DNA from: a virus
Strand: one strand, 5' to 3'
IMG/VR virus record: IMGVR_UViG_3300025949_000067
Span: 1 to 31,526 of that record
DNA: 31,526 nucleotides
The notes under the pieces are model-generated. The model was not told the DNA's origin. It made no database searches and was given only the letters and a program-made list of their open reading frames with translations. This document shows, one piece after another, positions 22,253 through 28,459 of the stretch. The position numbers and the translations under genes are program-made. Position 1 is the first letter of the stretch. Every line of letters starts with the position of its first letter.

Positions 22253-23071
22253 TTATGCCGCCTCGTCTGTGAACATGCCGCGGTCGGCAGCAATTCGCTG
22301 TTCAGCCAGCTCGGCAAATTCGGGGTTGAGTTCGATGAGAATGGCGTTGAGCCGCAGCCGGTCGGCAACGAGGCCGGTGGTTCCCGCACCGCCGAACGGA
22401 TCAAGCACCGTTCCACCAGGTGGACAGCTCGCCGCAATGCATGGTTCGATCAGGTCAGGCGGGAACGCCGCACTGTGGCCGTCATATCCTCGAGGAGAGA
22501 CTGTCCACACTGTGCCGTGCGGCAGCTTGCTCACGTCGAAATGGTAGTCCTTGTTCTTGGAGAACAGGAACAGCATTTCATGGGAGCCCGCCGGGCGGTC
22601 GGCGCGCGTCGGCTCAGTTGCCGAGCCCTTGTTCCAAACCACATCTCGTCGCAGATACCATCCTGCCGTGCGGAGCTTCGTGGCGACCAGCCACGGCACT
22701 CCAACGAGGTCTTTTTGCTTATATCCTGGCGGGGCATTGCGCCATCCGGTAAGATGCTTTCGATGGTCCCATTTGCCACCCCGCTTCGCCATGAGTTTGC
22801 CGCCGCCGCCCTTGCCGGATGCAGCGTAACTATCCCCGAGGTTCAGCCAAAACGAACCATCGTCGCGGAGCACTCGACGGCATTCGTCAAAGACCTCGAC
22901 CAAGGAGCCCGCAAAGGTCTCCGGCGTCGTTTCCATACCGAGCTGGCCCGGCATGCCATAATCCCGCTGTGCGCCCCAATAGGGCGGCGACGTGACGATG
23001 CAGTTGACCGAGCCGTCAGCCAGTTCCCGCAACTTCTCCCGGCAATCGCCAACGAGGATTGAAACCGTCAC
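22253..23071 (-). CDS. DNA methyltransferase (beta-class, N4-C or N6-A)
   Basis: A 272-residue single-domain methyltransferase with motif order IV then I. The catalytic motif is TSPPYWGAQRDYG (residues 27-39) and the S-adenosylmethionine motif is DPFGGAGTTG (224-233), which places it in the beta group. SPPY is typical of N4-cytosine enzymes but also occurs in N6-adenine enzymes, so the base cannot be fixed. The target-recognition region (about 85-150) is basic. Start is GTG with GGGGAGGGGAG just upstream, overlapping the previous stop (GTGA). No restriction endonuclease is next to it, so protection from host restriction or regulation is more likely than a full restriction system. Confidence 0.88.
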   Translation of the reverse strand: MTVSILVGDCREKLRELADGSVNCIVTSPPYWGAQRDYGMPGQLGMETTPETFAGSLVEVFDECRRVLRDDGSFWLNLGDSYAASGKGGGGKLMAKRGGKWDHRKHLTGWRNAPPGYKQKDLVGVPWLVATKLRTAGWYLRRDVVWNKGSATEPTRADRPAGSHEMLFLFSKNKDYHFDVSKLPHGTVWTVSPRGYDGHSAAFPPDLIEPCIAASCPPGGTVLDPFGGAGTTGLVADRLRLNAILIELNPEFAELAEQRIAADRGMFTDEAA

Positions 23072-23307
23072 GCTCCCCTCCCCTTCCGCTCGATATCCGC
23101 CTCTGGGAGGAGGGCTTGGCGAACAGCATCAAGGGCTTGTTCACCAGCAACGCGGTTGACGTAGTGGCGCAAAGCCTGTGTCGTTTCCTCACGCTTGCGA
23201 GCTACGGCTTTGCTTTCGGAACGGGTGGCGACGACATGACGGATAACTACATGCGGCAATGGCTGGCGGGGATGGCGAACGAATAGGCTGAGAGGGTTGA
23301 GGTTCAC
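23068..23307 (-). CDS. Small early protein of unknown function
   Basis: The protein has 79 residues and a basic, Pro/Val-rich N-terminus (PRQPLPHVVIRHVVATRSES). A helical half follows (KREETTQALRHYVNRVAGEQ) and the C-terminus is basic. I chose the second GTG (23307), which overlaps the stop of the preceding zinc-finger gene (GTGA); the upstream GTG has its purine tract too close. No family recognised. Confidence 0.6.
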   Translation of the reverse strand: MNLNPLSLFVRHPRQPLPHVVIRHVVATRSESKAVARKREETTQALRHYVNRVAGEQALDAVRQALLPEADIERKGRGA

Positions 23308-23471
23308 TTCGGCCACCCTTCTGCCGGCCGATTAAAGCCGCATTCCTTTGTGGTGCTCCACGGCAGATCGTGGCGAGGAACGCGACCGTTTTCGGACCAC
23401 CCCTCACGCTTGCATTTAGGGCACTTCCAGCGCATGCTGCGGCGTTGCCCGACCTTCATGCTTTGCGTCAT
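23304..23471 (-). CDS. Small CxxC zinc-finger-like protein
   Basis: This 55-residue protein reads MTQSMKVGQRRSMRWKCPKC, then KREGWSENGRVPRHDLPWST and a C-terminus with TKECGFNRPAEGWPK. CPKC (Cys17, Cys20) plus Cys44 and His34 could form a partial zinc site; a fourth cysteine is missing. It is shorter than usual gene-finder cut-offs. It is supported by perfect four-base overlaps at both ends: ATGA with the upstream gene and GTGA with the downstream gene. Confidence 0.68.
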   Translation of the reverse strand: MTQSMKVGQRRSMRWKCPKCKREGWSENGRVPRHDLPWSTTKECGFNRPAEGWPK

Positions 23472-23665
23472 TTTGGCGCTCGCAGAATGTGACGGAGACC
23501 GTCCATCATCACATTCAATTCGCCGATGGCAGCAGACACCAGCGCGGCCTTCTCGTCGTCATGGATGATCTCAAACGCCTCGCGACGAGTGACCCATTTG
23601 TCGATCAATCCATCGACCGCCGCCGCAGTCCGTCTGGCCTCAAATTCTATCGCGCTGTCGCCCAT
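23468..23665 (-). CDS. Small helical early protein
   Basis: A 65-residue acidic helical protein (IEFEARRTAAAVDGLIDKWV, then DEKAALVSAAIGELNVMMDG). AGGGG lies about eight bases before the ATG and its stop overlaps the next ATG (ATGA). Function unknown; small size and operon position suggest a host- or replication-modifying accessory protein. Confidence 0.62.
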   Translation of the reverse strand: MGDSAIEFEARRTAAAVDGLIDKWVTRREAFEIIHDDEKAALVSAAIGELNVMMDGLRHILRAPK

Positions 23666-23737
23666 ATCTTGCCCCTATCGTTTGTATCGATCAGCGGGCA
23701 CCAGGGGAGTCCGCCGAATTGAGTGTGGAACGTCGGA

Positions 23738-23983
23738 TTAGTTCGAGGCGGGCGGTTTCGCCTCCAGCCACGCGAGGATGAGGTCGGCATCGGCAATGAG
23801 TTCGGAGACCTTGCGCGGCGCGCCGTTGTTGGCCTGCAACGCGACCTGCATCGCTTGGGTACGCCGGTAAGTGAATTGTGCGTCGTACTGCGCACCGAGT
23901 ATGCCAGCGGCAGCGCCGACCTGACCTTGCGCAGTGCCGGAAAGACCGGCCGTCTGGTACTTCGCCGTTTCGTCATAGGCCAT
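23738..23983 (-). CDS. Small early protein
   Basis: The 81-residue product begins MAYDETAKYQTAGLSGTAQG, followed by an Ala/Gly-rich stretch and helices (RRTQAMQVALQANNGAPRKV, ELIADADLILAWLEAK). Start choice: the ATG at 23983 is nine bases after AAGGA, while the ATG two codons earlier is only three bases from it. Family not recognised. Confidence 0.6.
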   Translation of the reverse strand: MAYDETAKYQTAGLSGTAQGQVGAAAGILGAQYDAQFTYRRTQAMQVALQANNGAPRKVSELIADADLILAWLEAKPPASN

Positions 23984-24038
23984 ATTCATTCGTCCTTCAT
24001 GTTGCCGCGGCTTTCTCGCGCGGGGGATATCGATAGGG

Positions 24039-24299
24039 CTAGAACGGGATTGGGTCCGCGTTCGGATCAACCGGAGGCCGCTTCTTGAGCGACCAGCCAT
24101 TGATGTTGGGCTTGTCAGTACGGACCCCGTATTTGGCCTTGAGGACGTAGAACGAAATTCCGGGGTTCTGCGCCTCTAGCCGCGCCGCTTCCGCCCGCGC
24201 AGAGTCGGCGGTATCGTGCTTGTAGGTCGGGGCGCGCTGCCCTTCCCCGTACACCATCCAGAAGACATGCTCGGTCTTGTCGCCAGTTCCCACGATCAT
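24039..24299 (-). CDS. Small early protein of common phage type
   Basis: This 86-residue protein has a strand-helix-strand layout: EHVFWMVYGEGQRAPTYKHD, DSARAEAARLEAQNPGISFY and VLKAKYGVRTDKP. It resembles small phage proteins in which an aromatic strand is followed by an Ala/Glu helix and a FYVLKA strand, with no known role. It begins directly after the upstream stop (TAGATG), with GGAAGG before it. Confidence 0.65.
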   Translation of the reverse strand: MIVGTGDKTEHVFWMVYGEGQRAPTYKHDTADSARAEAARLEAQNPGISFYVLKAKYGVRTDKPNINGWSLKKRPPVDPNADPIPF

Positions 24300-24680
24300 C
24301 TAGCCTTCCGTTCCTGTCTTGAGGCTCGGCGCAATTCCGAGCGCAGCTTCCGTCTCTGCAACCAAAGCTTCACGAGCCGGGGTGGATGGAAGCGCCTTAA
24401 CCAATGCCAATTCATGCCGTAGTCTCGCTTCCTGCCGTCCGCATTCGGCCTCGTAAGCTGCCTTGAGCCCCATATAAACGCTGACTAGAATGTCTTTCGG
24501 CTTCCGGTAGCGGAGTTGCCAAAATGCATATGCTGGCACGCCGTATTTCTGTTCGGCGCGGTACATCGCGGCCTCAACAGTGTCACCGGGTCCGTAGTGG
24601 ACGCGCGCCAGCAATTGGGCGGACCAGCCCTTAGCCTCGCTTACGAGGTGGTCAGCATTGGTGATCGTGGCGTCACTCAT
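24300..24680 (-). CDS. Helical early protein
   Basis: A 126-residue, mostly helical protein starting MSDATITNADHLVSEAKGWS, then GDTVEAAMYRAEQKYGVPAY and AFWQLRYRKPKDILVSVYMG. It has a short aromatic/basic patch that could bind nucleic acid. I chose the ATG at 24680. The frame continues upstream, with an ATG 10 codons earlier, but that extension is poorly protein-like. It is the first gene after the structured non-coding region. Confidence 0.6.
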   Translation of the reverse strand: MSDATITNADHLVSEAKGWSAQLLARVHYGPGDTVEAAMYRAEQKYGVPAYAFWQLRYRKPKDILVSVYMGLKAAYEAECGRQEARLRHELALVKALPSTPAREALVAETEAALGIAPSLKTGTEG

Positions 24681-24858
24681 TTTGCTCTCGGGGCAGTTGG
24701 ATTTTCTCATCAGCAAATCGCCTCTCGCTATGTCTGTTGGCGTTGAAACCAACGGACGAAGAGAGACGTTGATGGCCTTCAAAAGCATTCACACCCTGGC
24801 AGGAAGCGTGCTGTTGAAAGCTGAGCGCACAGCCGCAAGGCGAGCGCAGAATTTGAAC

Positions 24859-24890
24859 GGCAGGCCACCGAGTGCGAGCGATAGCCTGCC
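24859..24890. repeat. Inverted repeat GGCAGGC/GCCTGCC
   Basis: Perfect 7-bp arms (24859-24865 and 24884-24890) around an 18-base spacer. No T-run follows on either strand, so it does not look like a terminator. Confidence 0.7.
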
Positions 24891-24921
24891 GATGCTGCCC
24901 GTTGTGGACAGCAATGGGTGC

Positions 24922-24959
24922 GGGCCGACGCAGCCGGGAGGGAGCGAGCGCGTCGGCCC
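24922..24959. repeat. Inverted repeat GGGCCGACGC/GCGTCGGCCC
   Basis: Perfect 10-bp GC-rich arms (24922-24931 and 24950-24959) around an 18-base purine-rich spacer. It is the strongest stem in the window. Neither flank has a T-run. Confidence 0.8.
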
Positions 24960-25000
24960 TACGCGTGATGCCCATGCACAGGCCCCCCGCGGTTCGAATG

Positions 25001-25037
25001 AGAAAAAGGCCCGGTCTCCTGGCGAGGTCGCCGGGCC
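25001..25037 (-). terminator. Intrinsic terminator after the HNH/ParB/Cro operon
   Basis: On the minus strand GGCCCGG pairs with CCGGGCC (25031-25037 with 25008-25014) around a 16-base loop, followed at once by TTTTTCTC. It lies about 175 bases after the stop of the 25212 gene and would end the transcript that starts at the Cro-like gene. Confidence 0.82.
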
Positions 25038-25133
25038 AAGTACGGGGCAGCGAGCGTCGGGAGATGTGGCGCGGCTGTCCGACCGGAGCGGAATTGCCCC
25101 GGAACTGAAATTGATCGTATGCAATATCGGTAT

Positions 25134-25182
25134 GCGGAGCGTTGTTCGCCGCAATGGGGACACCCCGCCCCCGGCGCTCCGC
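25134..25182. repeat. Nested inverted repeat GCGGAGCG/CGCTCCGC
   Basis: Perfect 8-bp arms (25134-25141 and 25175-25182) enclose a 33-base loop that itself contains GGGG-ACA-CCCC, giving a nested two-stem structure. It starts about 30 bases downstream of the 25212 stop on the minus strand. Confidence 0.72.
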
Positions 25183-25211
25183 AGACCAATGTTGCGTGTG
25201 GTCAAGGGCGA

Positions 25212-25733
25212 TCATTCAGCCCTCGCAAATTCGCCATGAAGGCGGCCAGCAGCGACCACGTACGCCGCATGCGCTGCCTCCGGGCTGCCGAACGAGCCGA
25301 GGAAGTAGTTCTTGCCGTCGCGCATGATCTGGGCGACGTACTTGTCGCCACGCCGAAGGCTTACGCCCTTAGGCAGAGCCCGTTCATAGGGCCTTCTGTT
25401 GCGACAATTCTCAGCGATGCTGGCATCACGCAGGTTGACGAAGCGATTGTCTGCCGGGTCGCCGTTGGCATGATCAATGCACTGCTTCGGCCACTCGCCA
25501 TGCACAAAGAGCCACGCAAGGCGGTGAGCCACATAGGCTTTGCGCTTGAACTGGATTTTCACATAGCCCTTCACGAGCGACCCGGCCTTTTGGCCAGTAG
25601 CGCGCCACCGGAAAGTCCCGGTCAAAGGATCGTACGAAAGATGCTGACGAAGCTGATCTTCCATGCCGCCGCAAAGCGAGTCCCCGCTCGCAGCCCGCGC
25701 GTTTCCTTGATCGTGATCGGCGGGACGGATCAT
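25212..25733 (-). CDS. HNH-AP2 endonuclease
   Basis: The 173-residue product carries an HNH nuclease (about residues 60-112: YVAHRLAWLFVHGEWPKQCI, then DHANGDPADNRFVNLRDASI, with His70, Asp87-His88 and Asn96) followed by an AP2 DNA-binding domain (about 121-168: PKGVSLRRGDKYVAQIMRDG, KNYFLGSFGSPEAAHAAYVV). This pairing is typical of free-standing phage homing endonucleases. The start at 25733 overlaps the ParB-like stop (ATGA), so it is translationally coupled despite its mobile nature. All catalytic residues are present. It is followed by the structured non-coding region. Confidence 0.88.
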   Translation of the reverse strand: MIRPADHDQGNARAASGDSLCGGMEDQLRQHLSYDPLTGTFRWRATGQKAGSLVKGYVKIQFKRKAYVAHRLAWLFVHGEWPKQCIDHANGDPADNRFVNLRDASIAENCRNRRPYERALPKGVSLRRGDKYVAQIMRDGKNYFLGSFGSPEAAHAAYVVAAGRLHGEFARAE

Positions 25734-26602
25734 GCCGCTCCCCGGTCCATGACGCTCTGACCCGTGATGTTGGTCAACTCGTGGGCAATATTCGATGCAC
25801 CAGAGGCGTAGAGGTTTGCCTTGATGGCGTCCCACCATTCGCCGGGGACGTGCTCAGCGATCATCTCAGCAACCTCTTTGGCCGCCCTCGCCTTCACGTC
25901 ACCTTGGATTTTGTTGCGCTTGGCGGTTTCGGCTTTCGATCGCTCATCCTGACGCTGGCGTTGATTGGCGAAAGCGAGGTCGCGGGTCGCGGCTTTCACC
26001 TGATCGTTCGGTGGCATCTTCTTGAGTTTGTCGAGATAGGTGCCGGTATCGAGCGATGTTCCGCGAATGAGGTCGAGAACTTCGTCAATGACCTTTTCGC
26101 CGCGCTCGGCATCACGTTGGACGGTTCTTTCGTCAACGCCGATCGCGGCGGCAGTGGAGGCGGCAAACGACACTGCACGGCCTGCCGCCCCCTGCCTCGC
26201 CAGTCCGCCGGCAACGCCTTGTTTTGTCTCTGGATGCAGCGCCTCGTAAGCCTCTTTGCGCCGCTTGGTGAAGCGGGCGCGGTCGGACGGGCTGAGTTGT
26301 GGAGCGCAGAGGTTTTCGTCACACTCCGCGATCTGGCATTCGAGGTCGGACAGGTCGAGGATATTGGCTTCGATCTCGACCAGCCCGAGACGTTCGCAAG
26401 CTGTCTTGCGATGAAGGCCCGCCACGAGTCCGTAACCATCGACCTGATTGCCGCCGCGAAACAGTTTGCGCGGATAGACGGTGATCGGGTTCAAGAGCCC
26501 GACATCGCCAATGCTGTTGACCAGTGCGGTGACGGTGGCCTCGCTGAGGTCGCGCAACCGCTGGCCGTTCTCAATCAGGTCTACGGGGATCGTGGCGAGC
26601 AT
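25730..26602 (-). CDS. ParB N-domain protein
   Basis: A 290-residue protein whose first 130 residues are a ParB/Srx-like domain: IPVDLIENGQRLRDLSEATV, then LVNSIGDVGLLNPITVYP and the box GYGLVAGLHRKTACERLGL. A following HTH-like segment (SFAASTAAAIGVDERTVQRD) is the expected DNA-binding part. The C-terminal half is a charged helix (RQRQDERSKAETAKRNKIQG) with a variable end. In phage early regions such proteins are often regulators or accessory factors rather than true partition proteins, and no ParA is seen here. It starts directly after the upstream stop (TAAATG) and overlaps the HNH gene. Confidence 0.82.
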   Translation of the reverse strand: MLATIPVDLIENGQRLRDLSEATVTALVNSIGDVGLLNPITVYPRKLFRGGNQVDGYGLVAGLHRKTACERLGLVEIEANILDLSDLECQIAECDENLCAPQLSPSDRARFTKRRKEAYEALHPETKQGVAGGLARQGAAGRAVSFAASTAAAIGVDERTVQRDAERGEKVIDEVLDLIRGTSLDTGTYLDKLKKMPPNDQVKAATRDLAFANQRQRQDERSKAETAKRNKIQGDVKARAAKEVAEMIAEHVPGEWWDAIKANLYASGASNIAHELTNITGQSVMDRGAA

Positions 26603-27667
26603 TTAGGCCACCTGCTTGATCGGCTTGCCGTCAAACGGCGTGCCTTCGATCATCGGGACAAAGGTGTCCATGACCTTGATAATCTGGAGCGACCTCTCAT
26701 TGAAAAAGGCGTTCCATGCGATGATGGCCGGGGCGAAGGCATCGCTCCGAGCGGAGTTGGTTTTGCGGGTCATGAAGTCGTTGCAGAGGGCAAGGCGAGG
26801 GTCGCCACGCTTCAGGCCGTCGTTGTGCGCAACGCCGCTCCAGAACTCCCACGCGGTTTCGGACTGATACCGGAAGGTCGCTACCGCGACGGCGACAACG
26901 GCACCGCTCTTGAACTTCGGCCGGCGACTGCCCGGCATCCCCTCAATTGCCGCCGCAAGCCGGTTCGCGGCCTTGGCGTACTCAGCGGCAAAGGCAAGGC
27001 GCTGATCGACCTGTTTGTCGATGAGGAAGTTCTTCAGGCGAGGGTCGATGGCAAACTTCGACGCGAGGTAGGGCACGGCGCGATAGAGCGCGTCGGCAAT
27101 CTCTCCGGTGACGCCGGTAATGTCCCCGAACTCAGCGGCCTTGAGAATGTCGCGAGAGTTGCGAGCGCGGAGGTTGGTGTCGAAGGCATAGTAGAGCGAC
27201 CGCAGGTCGGCTTCGGTCTTGCACGGGTGCAGGGCGATCGACCACACGATGGTCTTGCCGCTGCGCACCTGGGCATAGCCCCGGTGATAGCCGTTGATGA
27301 GGATGTAGCGGCCGTTGAGTACCGCGAAGTCGATCTGGCTCTTGGGTTGCCAGCGGCCACGCTTCATCAAATCGGCCAGCACGAGCATATGGCGCTCGGA
27401 AACCGAACGCTGGTGCTCATAGCCGCAATTGAGAAGAACACGGTTCATTTCGAGGGGGGACAAACTGGTCACACCCTCGGTCAAAAAGTCGCGAACCCCT
27501 TGCTGGTCTGGGGCACTCAGTTTATCAAGCATTTGGGAATTGCTCCGGGCCGCACCTTCGGGTTGCGGCCCTTTTTTCTGGATCGCGCCCCGTCCCGCGA
27601 TTTGAGCAACCGACAACTTGTCAGTTGCTATTTTCAAACTCTCAGACTTGATAGTTTGACCGCTCAC
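26603..27667 (-). CDS. ParB/NGQHR-like protein
   Basis: This 354-residue protein has a central segment FAVLNGRYILINGYHRGYAQ followed by SGKTIVWSIALHPCKTEADL and YYAFDTNLRARNSRDILKAA. The layout resembles ParB-like or DGQHR/NGQHR-type proteins, except that the usual Gln of NGQHR is Tyr. The rest is helical without recognised motifs. The start is GTG overlapping the Cro-like stop (GTGA), with a GGGGTGG tract upstream. It and the next gene form a tandem ParB-like pair. Function is unknown; DNA binding or nucleotide-dependent regulation is possible. Confidence 0.6.
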   Translation of the reverse strand: MSGQTIKSESLKIATDKLSVAQIAGRGAIQKKGPQPEGAARSNSQMLDKLSAPDQQGVRDFLTEGVTSLSPLEMNRVLLNCGYEHQRSVSERHMLVLADLMKRGRWQPKSQIDFAVLNGRYILINGYHRGYAQVRSGKTIVWSIALHPCKTEADLRSLYYAFDTNLRARNSRDILKAAEFGDITGVTGEIADALYRAVPYLASKFAIDPRLKNFLIDKQVDQRLAFAAEYAKAANRLAAAIEGMPGSRRPKFKSGAVVAVAVATFRYQSETAWEFWSGVAHNDGLKRGDPRLALCNDFMTRKTNSARSDAFAPAIIAWNAFFNERSLQIIKVMDTFVPMIEGTPFDGKPIKQVA

Positions 27668-27876
27668 GCGGCCACCCCGAACACGTCGGGACGCAGATCG
27701 TGACGCGACACGCCGGTCAGTCGCTCCACCTCGATCACGCGATCAGCGGGCACCTGCTTGCGCTTGCGCCAGTTCAACACAACGCTGGGATTGGAAATGC
27801 CGAGCGCCGCCGCCGCTTTGGACGGCCCGCCGAGGGCTTCGATTACCTGTTCAACGGGGGAGAGCTTCTTGCGCAT
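27664..27876 (-). CDS. Cro/YdaS-like transcriptional regulator
   Basis: A 70-residue HTH protein with VIEALGGPSKAAAALGISNP, SVVLNWRKRKQVPADRVIEV and ERLTGVSRHDLRPDVFG, the pattern of the YdaS/Cro-like family used as Cro in lambdoid phages. It is divergent from the CI-like repressor and starts the minus early operon. No Shine-Dalgarno sequence precedes the ATG (ATTGCTTCGGT). The predicted -10 is so close that the message could be leaderless or nearly so. Confidence 0.85.
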   Translation of the reverse strand: MRKKLSPVEQVIEALGGPSKAAAALGISNPSVVLNWRKRKQVPADRVIEVERLTGVSRHDLRPDVFGVAA

Positions 27877-27962
27877 ACCGAAGCAATATCACGTAGCGTG
27901 AAGATATTTCAAGCCGTGATGCGTGAATATTTTTGCCGGACGCGCCATGCGATATCTTAAGC
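27877..27962. promoter_or_regulatory. Divergent cro/cI-type promoter-operator region
   Basis: On the minus strand TTGAAA (27912-27907), 16 bases, GATATT (27890-27885) would drive the Cro-like gene. The perfect palindrome TCACGTAGCGTGA (27889-27901) lies between and over these elements. A degenerate second site (CCGTGATGCGTGA, 27914-27926) flanked by ATATT/AATAT lies beyond the -35. On the plus strand TATCTT (27953-27958) is a possible -10 for the repressor, only a few bases before its ATG at 27963. Operator binding by either regulator is inferred. Confidence 0.65.
27889..27901. promoter_or_regulatory. Operator copy 1 (TCACGTAGCGTGA)
   Basis: A perfect 13-bp palindrome with 5-bp arms. The reverse complement is identical to the copy at 28621. 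It overlaps the Cro-like promoter spacer and -10. Confidence 0.75.
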
Positions 27963-28253
27963 ATGGCAGACGGTGGAAAAAGCCCGGAAGATATCGGACT
28001 GCGGCTCACCGCATTGCGCGAGGCTATGGGGTTAAACCAAGCCGCGTTCGCCAAACTGGTCGGGTTCTCTCAGCCCGCGCTCGCCAACTATGAGAAGGGC
28101 TATCGACGCCCGAACACTGACCAGGCTATCCAGATCGTGACCCGCACGGGCATCACGCTGGACTGGCTCTATCTCGGGGAGCGAGCGGGCCTGAGCCAGC
28201 GACTGCTGGCACTAATCGGAGACTTCGAGTCTCGCCAGCGGAAGGCCGGATAA
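27963..28253 (+). CDS. CI-like Xre repressor, HTH-only
   Basis: The 96-residue product is an Xre-family HTH (residues about 10-65: IGLRLTALREAMGLNQAAFA, then KLVGFSQPALANYEKGYRRP and DQAIQIVTRTGITLDWLYLG). There is no C-terminal LexA/S24-like peptidase domain, so RecA-dependent self-cleavage cannot occur by the lambda route. The best start is the ATG at 27963 with no Shine-Dalgarno sequence. An upstream in-frame TTG would add ten unlikely residues. Divergence from a Cro-like gene and the shared operators identify it as the likely lysogenic repressor. Its last 101 bases overlap a convergent minus-strand gene. Confidence 0.85.
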   Translation: MADGGKSPEDIGLRLTALREAMGLNQAAFAKLVGFSQPALANYEKGYRRPNTDQAIQIVTRTGITLDWLYLGERAGLSQRLLALIGDFESRQRKAG

Positions 28254-28389
28254 CCGGCCCCTCTGTGGCGCTCAGGTGCTGCACCAAGTCTCGCGTCACG
28301 TCCAGCACGTATAGGGCCTCAGCGTCAGTCTCCGGCAGCTGCGCCGCTATCTGCAATGCCAATCGCTTTAAGTGTTCCGAGCCAACCAT
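28153..28389 (-). CDS. Small gene antisense to the repressor 3' end
   Basis: A 78-residue protein starting MVGSEHLKRLALQIAAQLPE, then TDAEALYVLDVTRDLVQHLS, a helical layout seen in small alphaproteobacterial phage proteins. The ATG has GGGGGAG six bases upstream and a TTGACA promoter with operator-like sites further upstream, so the start is better supported than the 96-codon version beginning earlier. Its final 101 bases run antisense to the end of the repressor gene. The last 20 residues, encoded in the overlap, are less protein-like. Function unknown. Confidence 0.55.
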   Translation of the reverse strand: MVGSEHLKRLALQIAAQLPETDAEALYVLDVTRDLVQHLSATEGPVIRPSAGETRSLRLVPAVAGSGPLAPRDRASPA

Positions 28390-28420
28390 CGGTTGCTCCC
28401 CCTGTTCCACCTTTGTTCTA

Positions 28421-28440
28421 ATTCCTAGGAATGTATTCCT
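28421..28440. promoter_or_regulatory. AGGAAT/ATTCCT palindrome over a -10 element
   Basis: ATTCCT-AGGAAT-GT-ATTCCT forms two overlapping perfect palindromes (28421-28432 and 28427-28440). It covers the -10 of the minus-strand promoter for the 28389 gene and differs from the TCACG operator, so a second regulator may bind here. Confidence 0.55.
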
Positions 28441-28459
28441 CACGCGCTGTGAGTGTCAA
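28430..28459 (-). promoter_or_regulatory. Promoter of the 28389 antisense gene
   Basis: On the minus strand TTGACA (28459-28454), 18 bases, TACATT (28435-28430). Operator copy 2 lies in the spacer and the AGGAAT palindrome overlaps the -10. The message would start about 25 bases before the ATG at 28389 and run into the 3' part of the repressor gene. Confidence 0.6.
28440..28452. promoter_or_regulatory. Operator copy 2 (TCACGCGCTGTGA)
   Basis: Same TCAC...GTGA layout with one arm mismatch. It lies in the spacer of the minus-strand TTGACA promoter. Confidence 0.55.

Larger units (their letters stand above)
24681..25211. other. Structured non-coding region
   Basis: No convincing gene is present in these 531 bases. 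The open frames on both strands are Arg/Pro/Ser-rich, lack ribosome binding sites and do not keep reading-frame signs. The region instead contains four strong inverted repeats within about 320 bases (24859-24890, 24922-24959, 25008-25037, 25134-25182), one of which is a minus-strand intrinsic terminator. A smaller one, GTTGG/CCAAC, lies at 24736-24753. CTGTCCACA on the minus strand (24903-24911) differs from a DnaA box in two of nine bases. It could hold a structured RNA, a replication origin or a regulatory leader for the 24680 operon; no clear promoter was found. Confidence 0.55.

Noticed and set aside
24903-24911. DnaA box CTGTCCACA as evidence of a phage origin
   Set aside because: Two mismatches from TTATCCACA and only one copy; similar sequences occur in coding regions here (for example near 12346). 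Kept only as a hint.
24658-25239. 193-codon plus-strand open frame and 180-codon and 138-codon minus-strand frames over the same bases
   Set aside because: Translations are Arg/Pro/Ser-rich without domains, starts lack ribosome binding sites, and the bases instead form perfect inverted repeats.
25781-27703. 640-codon plus-strand open frame
   Set aside because: It runs antisense to both ParB-like genes with overlapping coupled starts; its translation has no recognised domain or proper start site.
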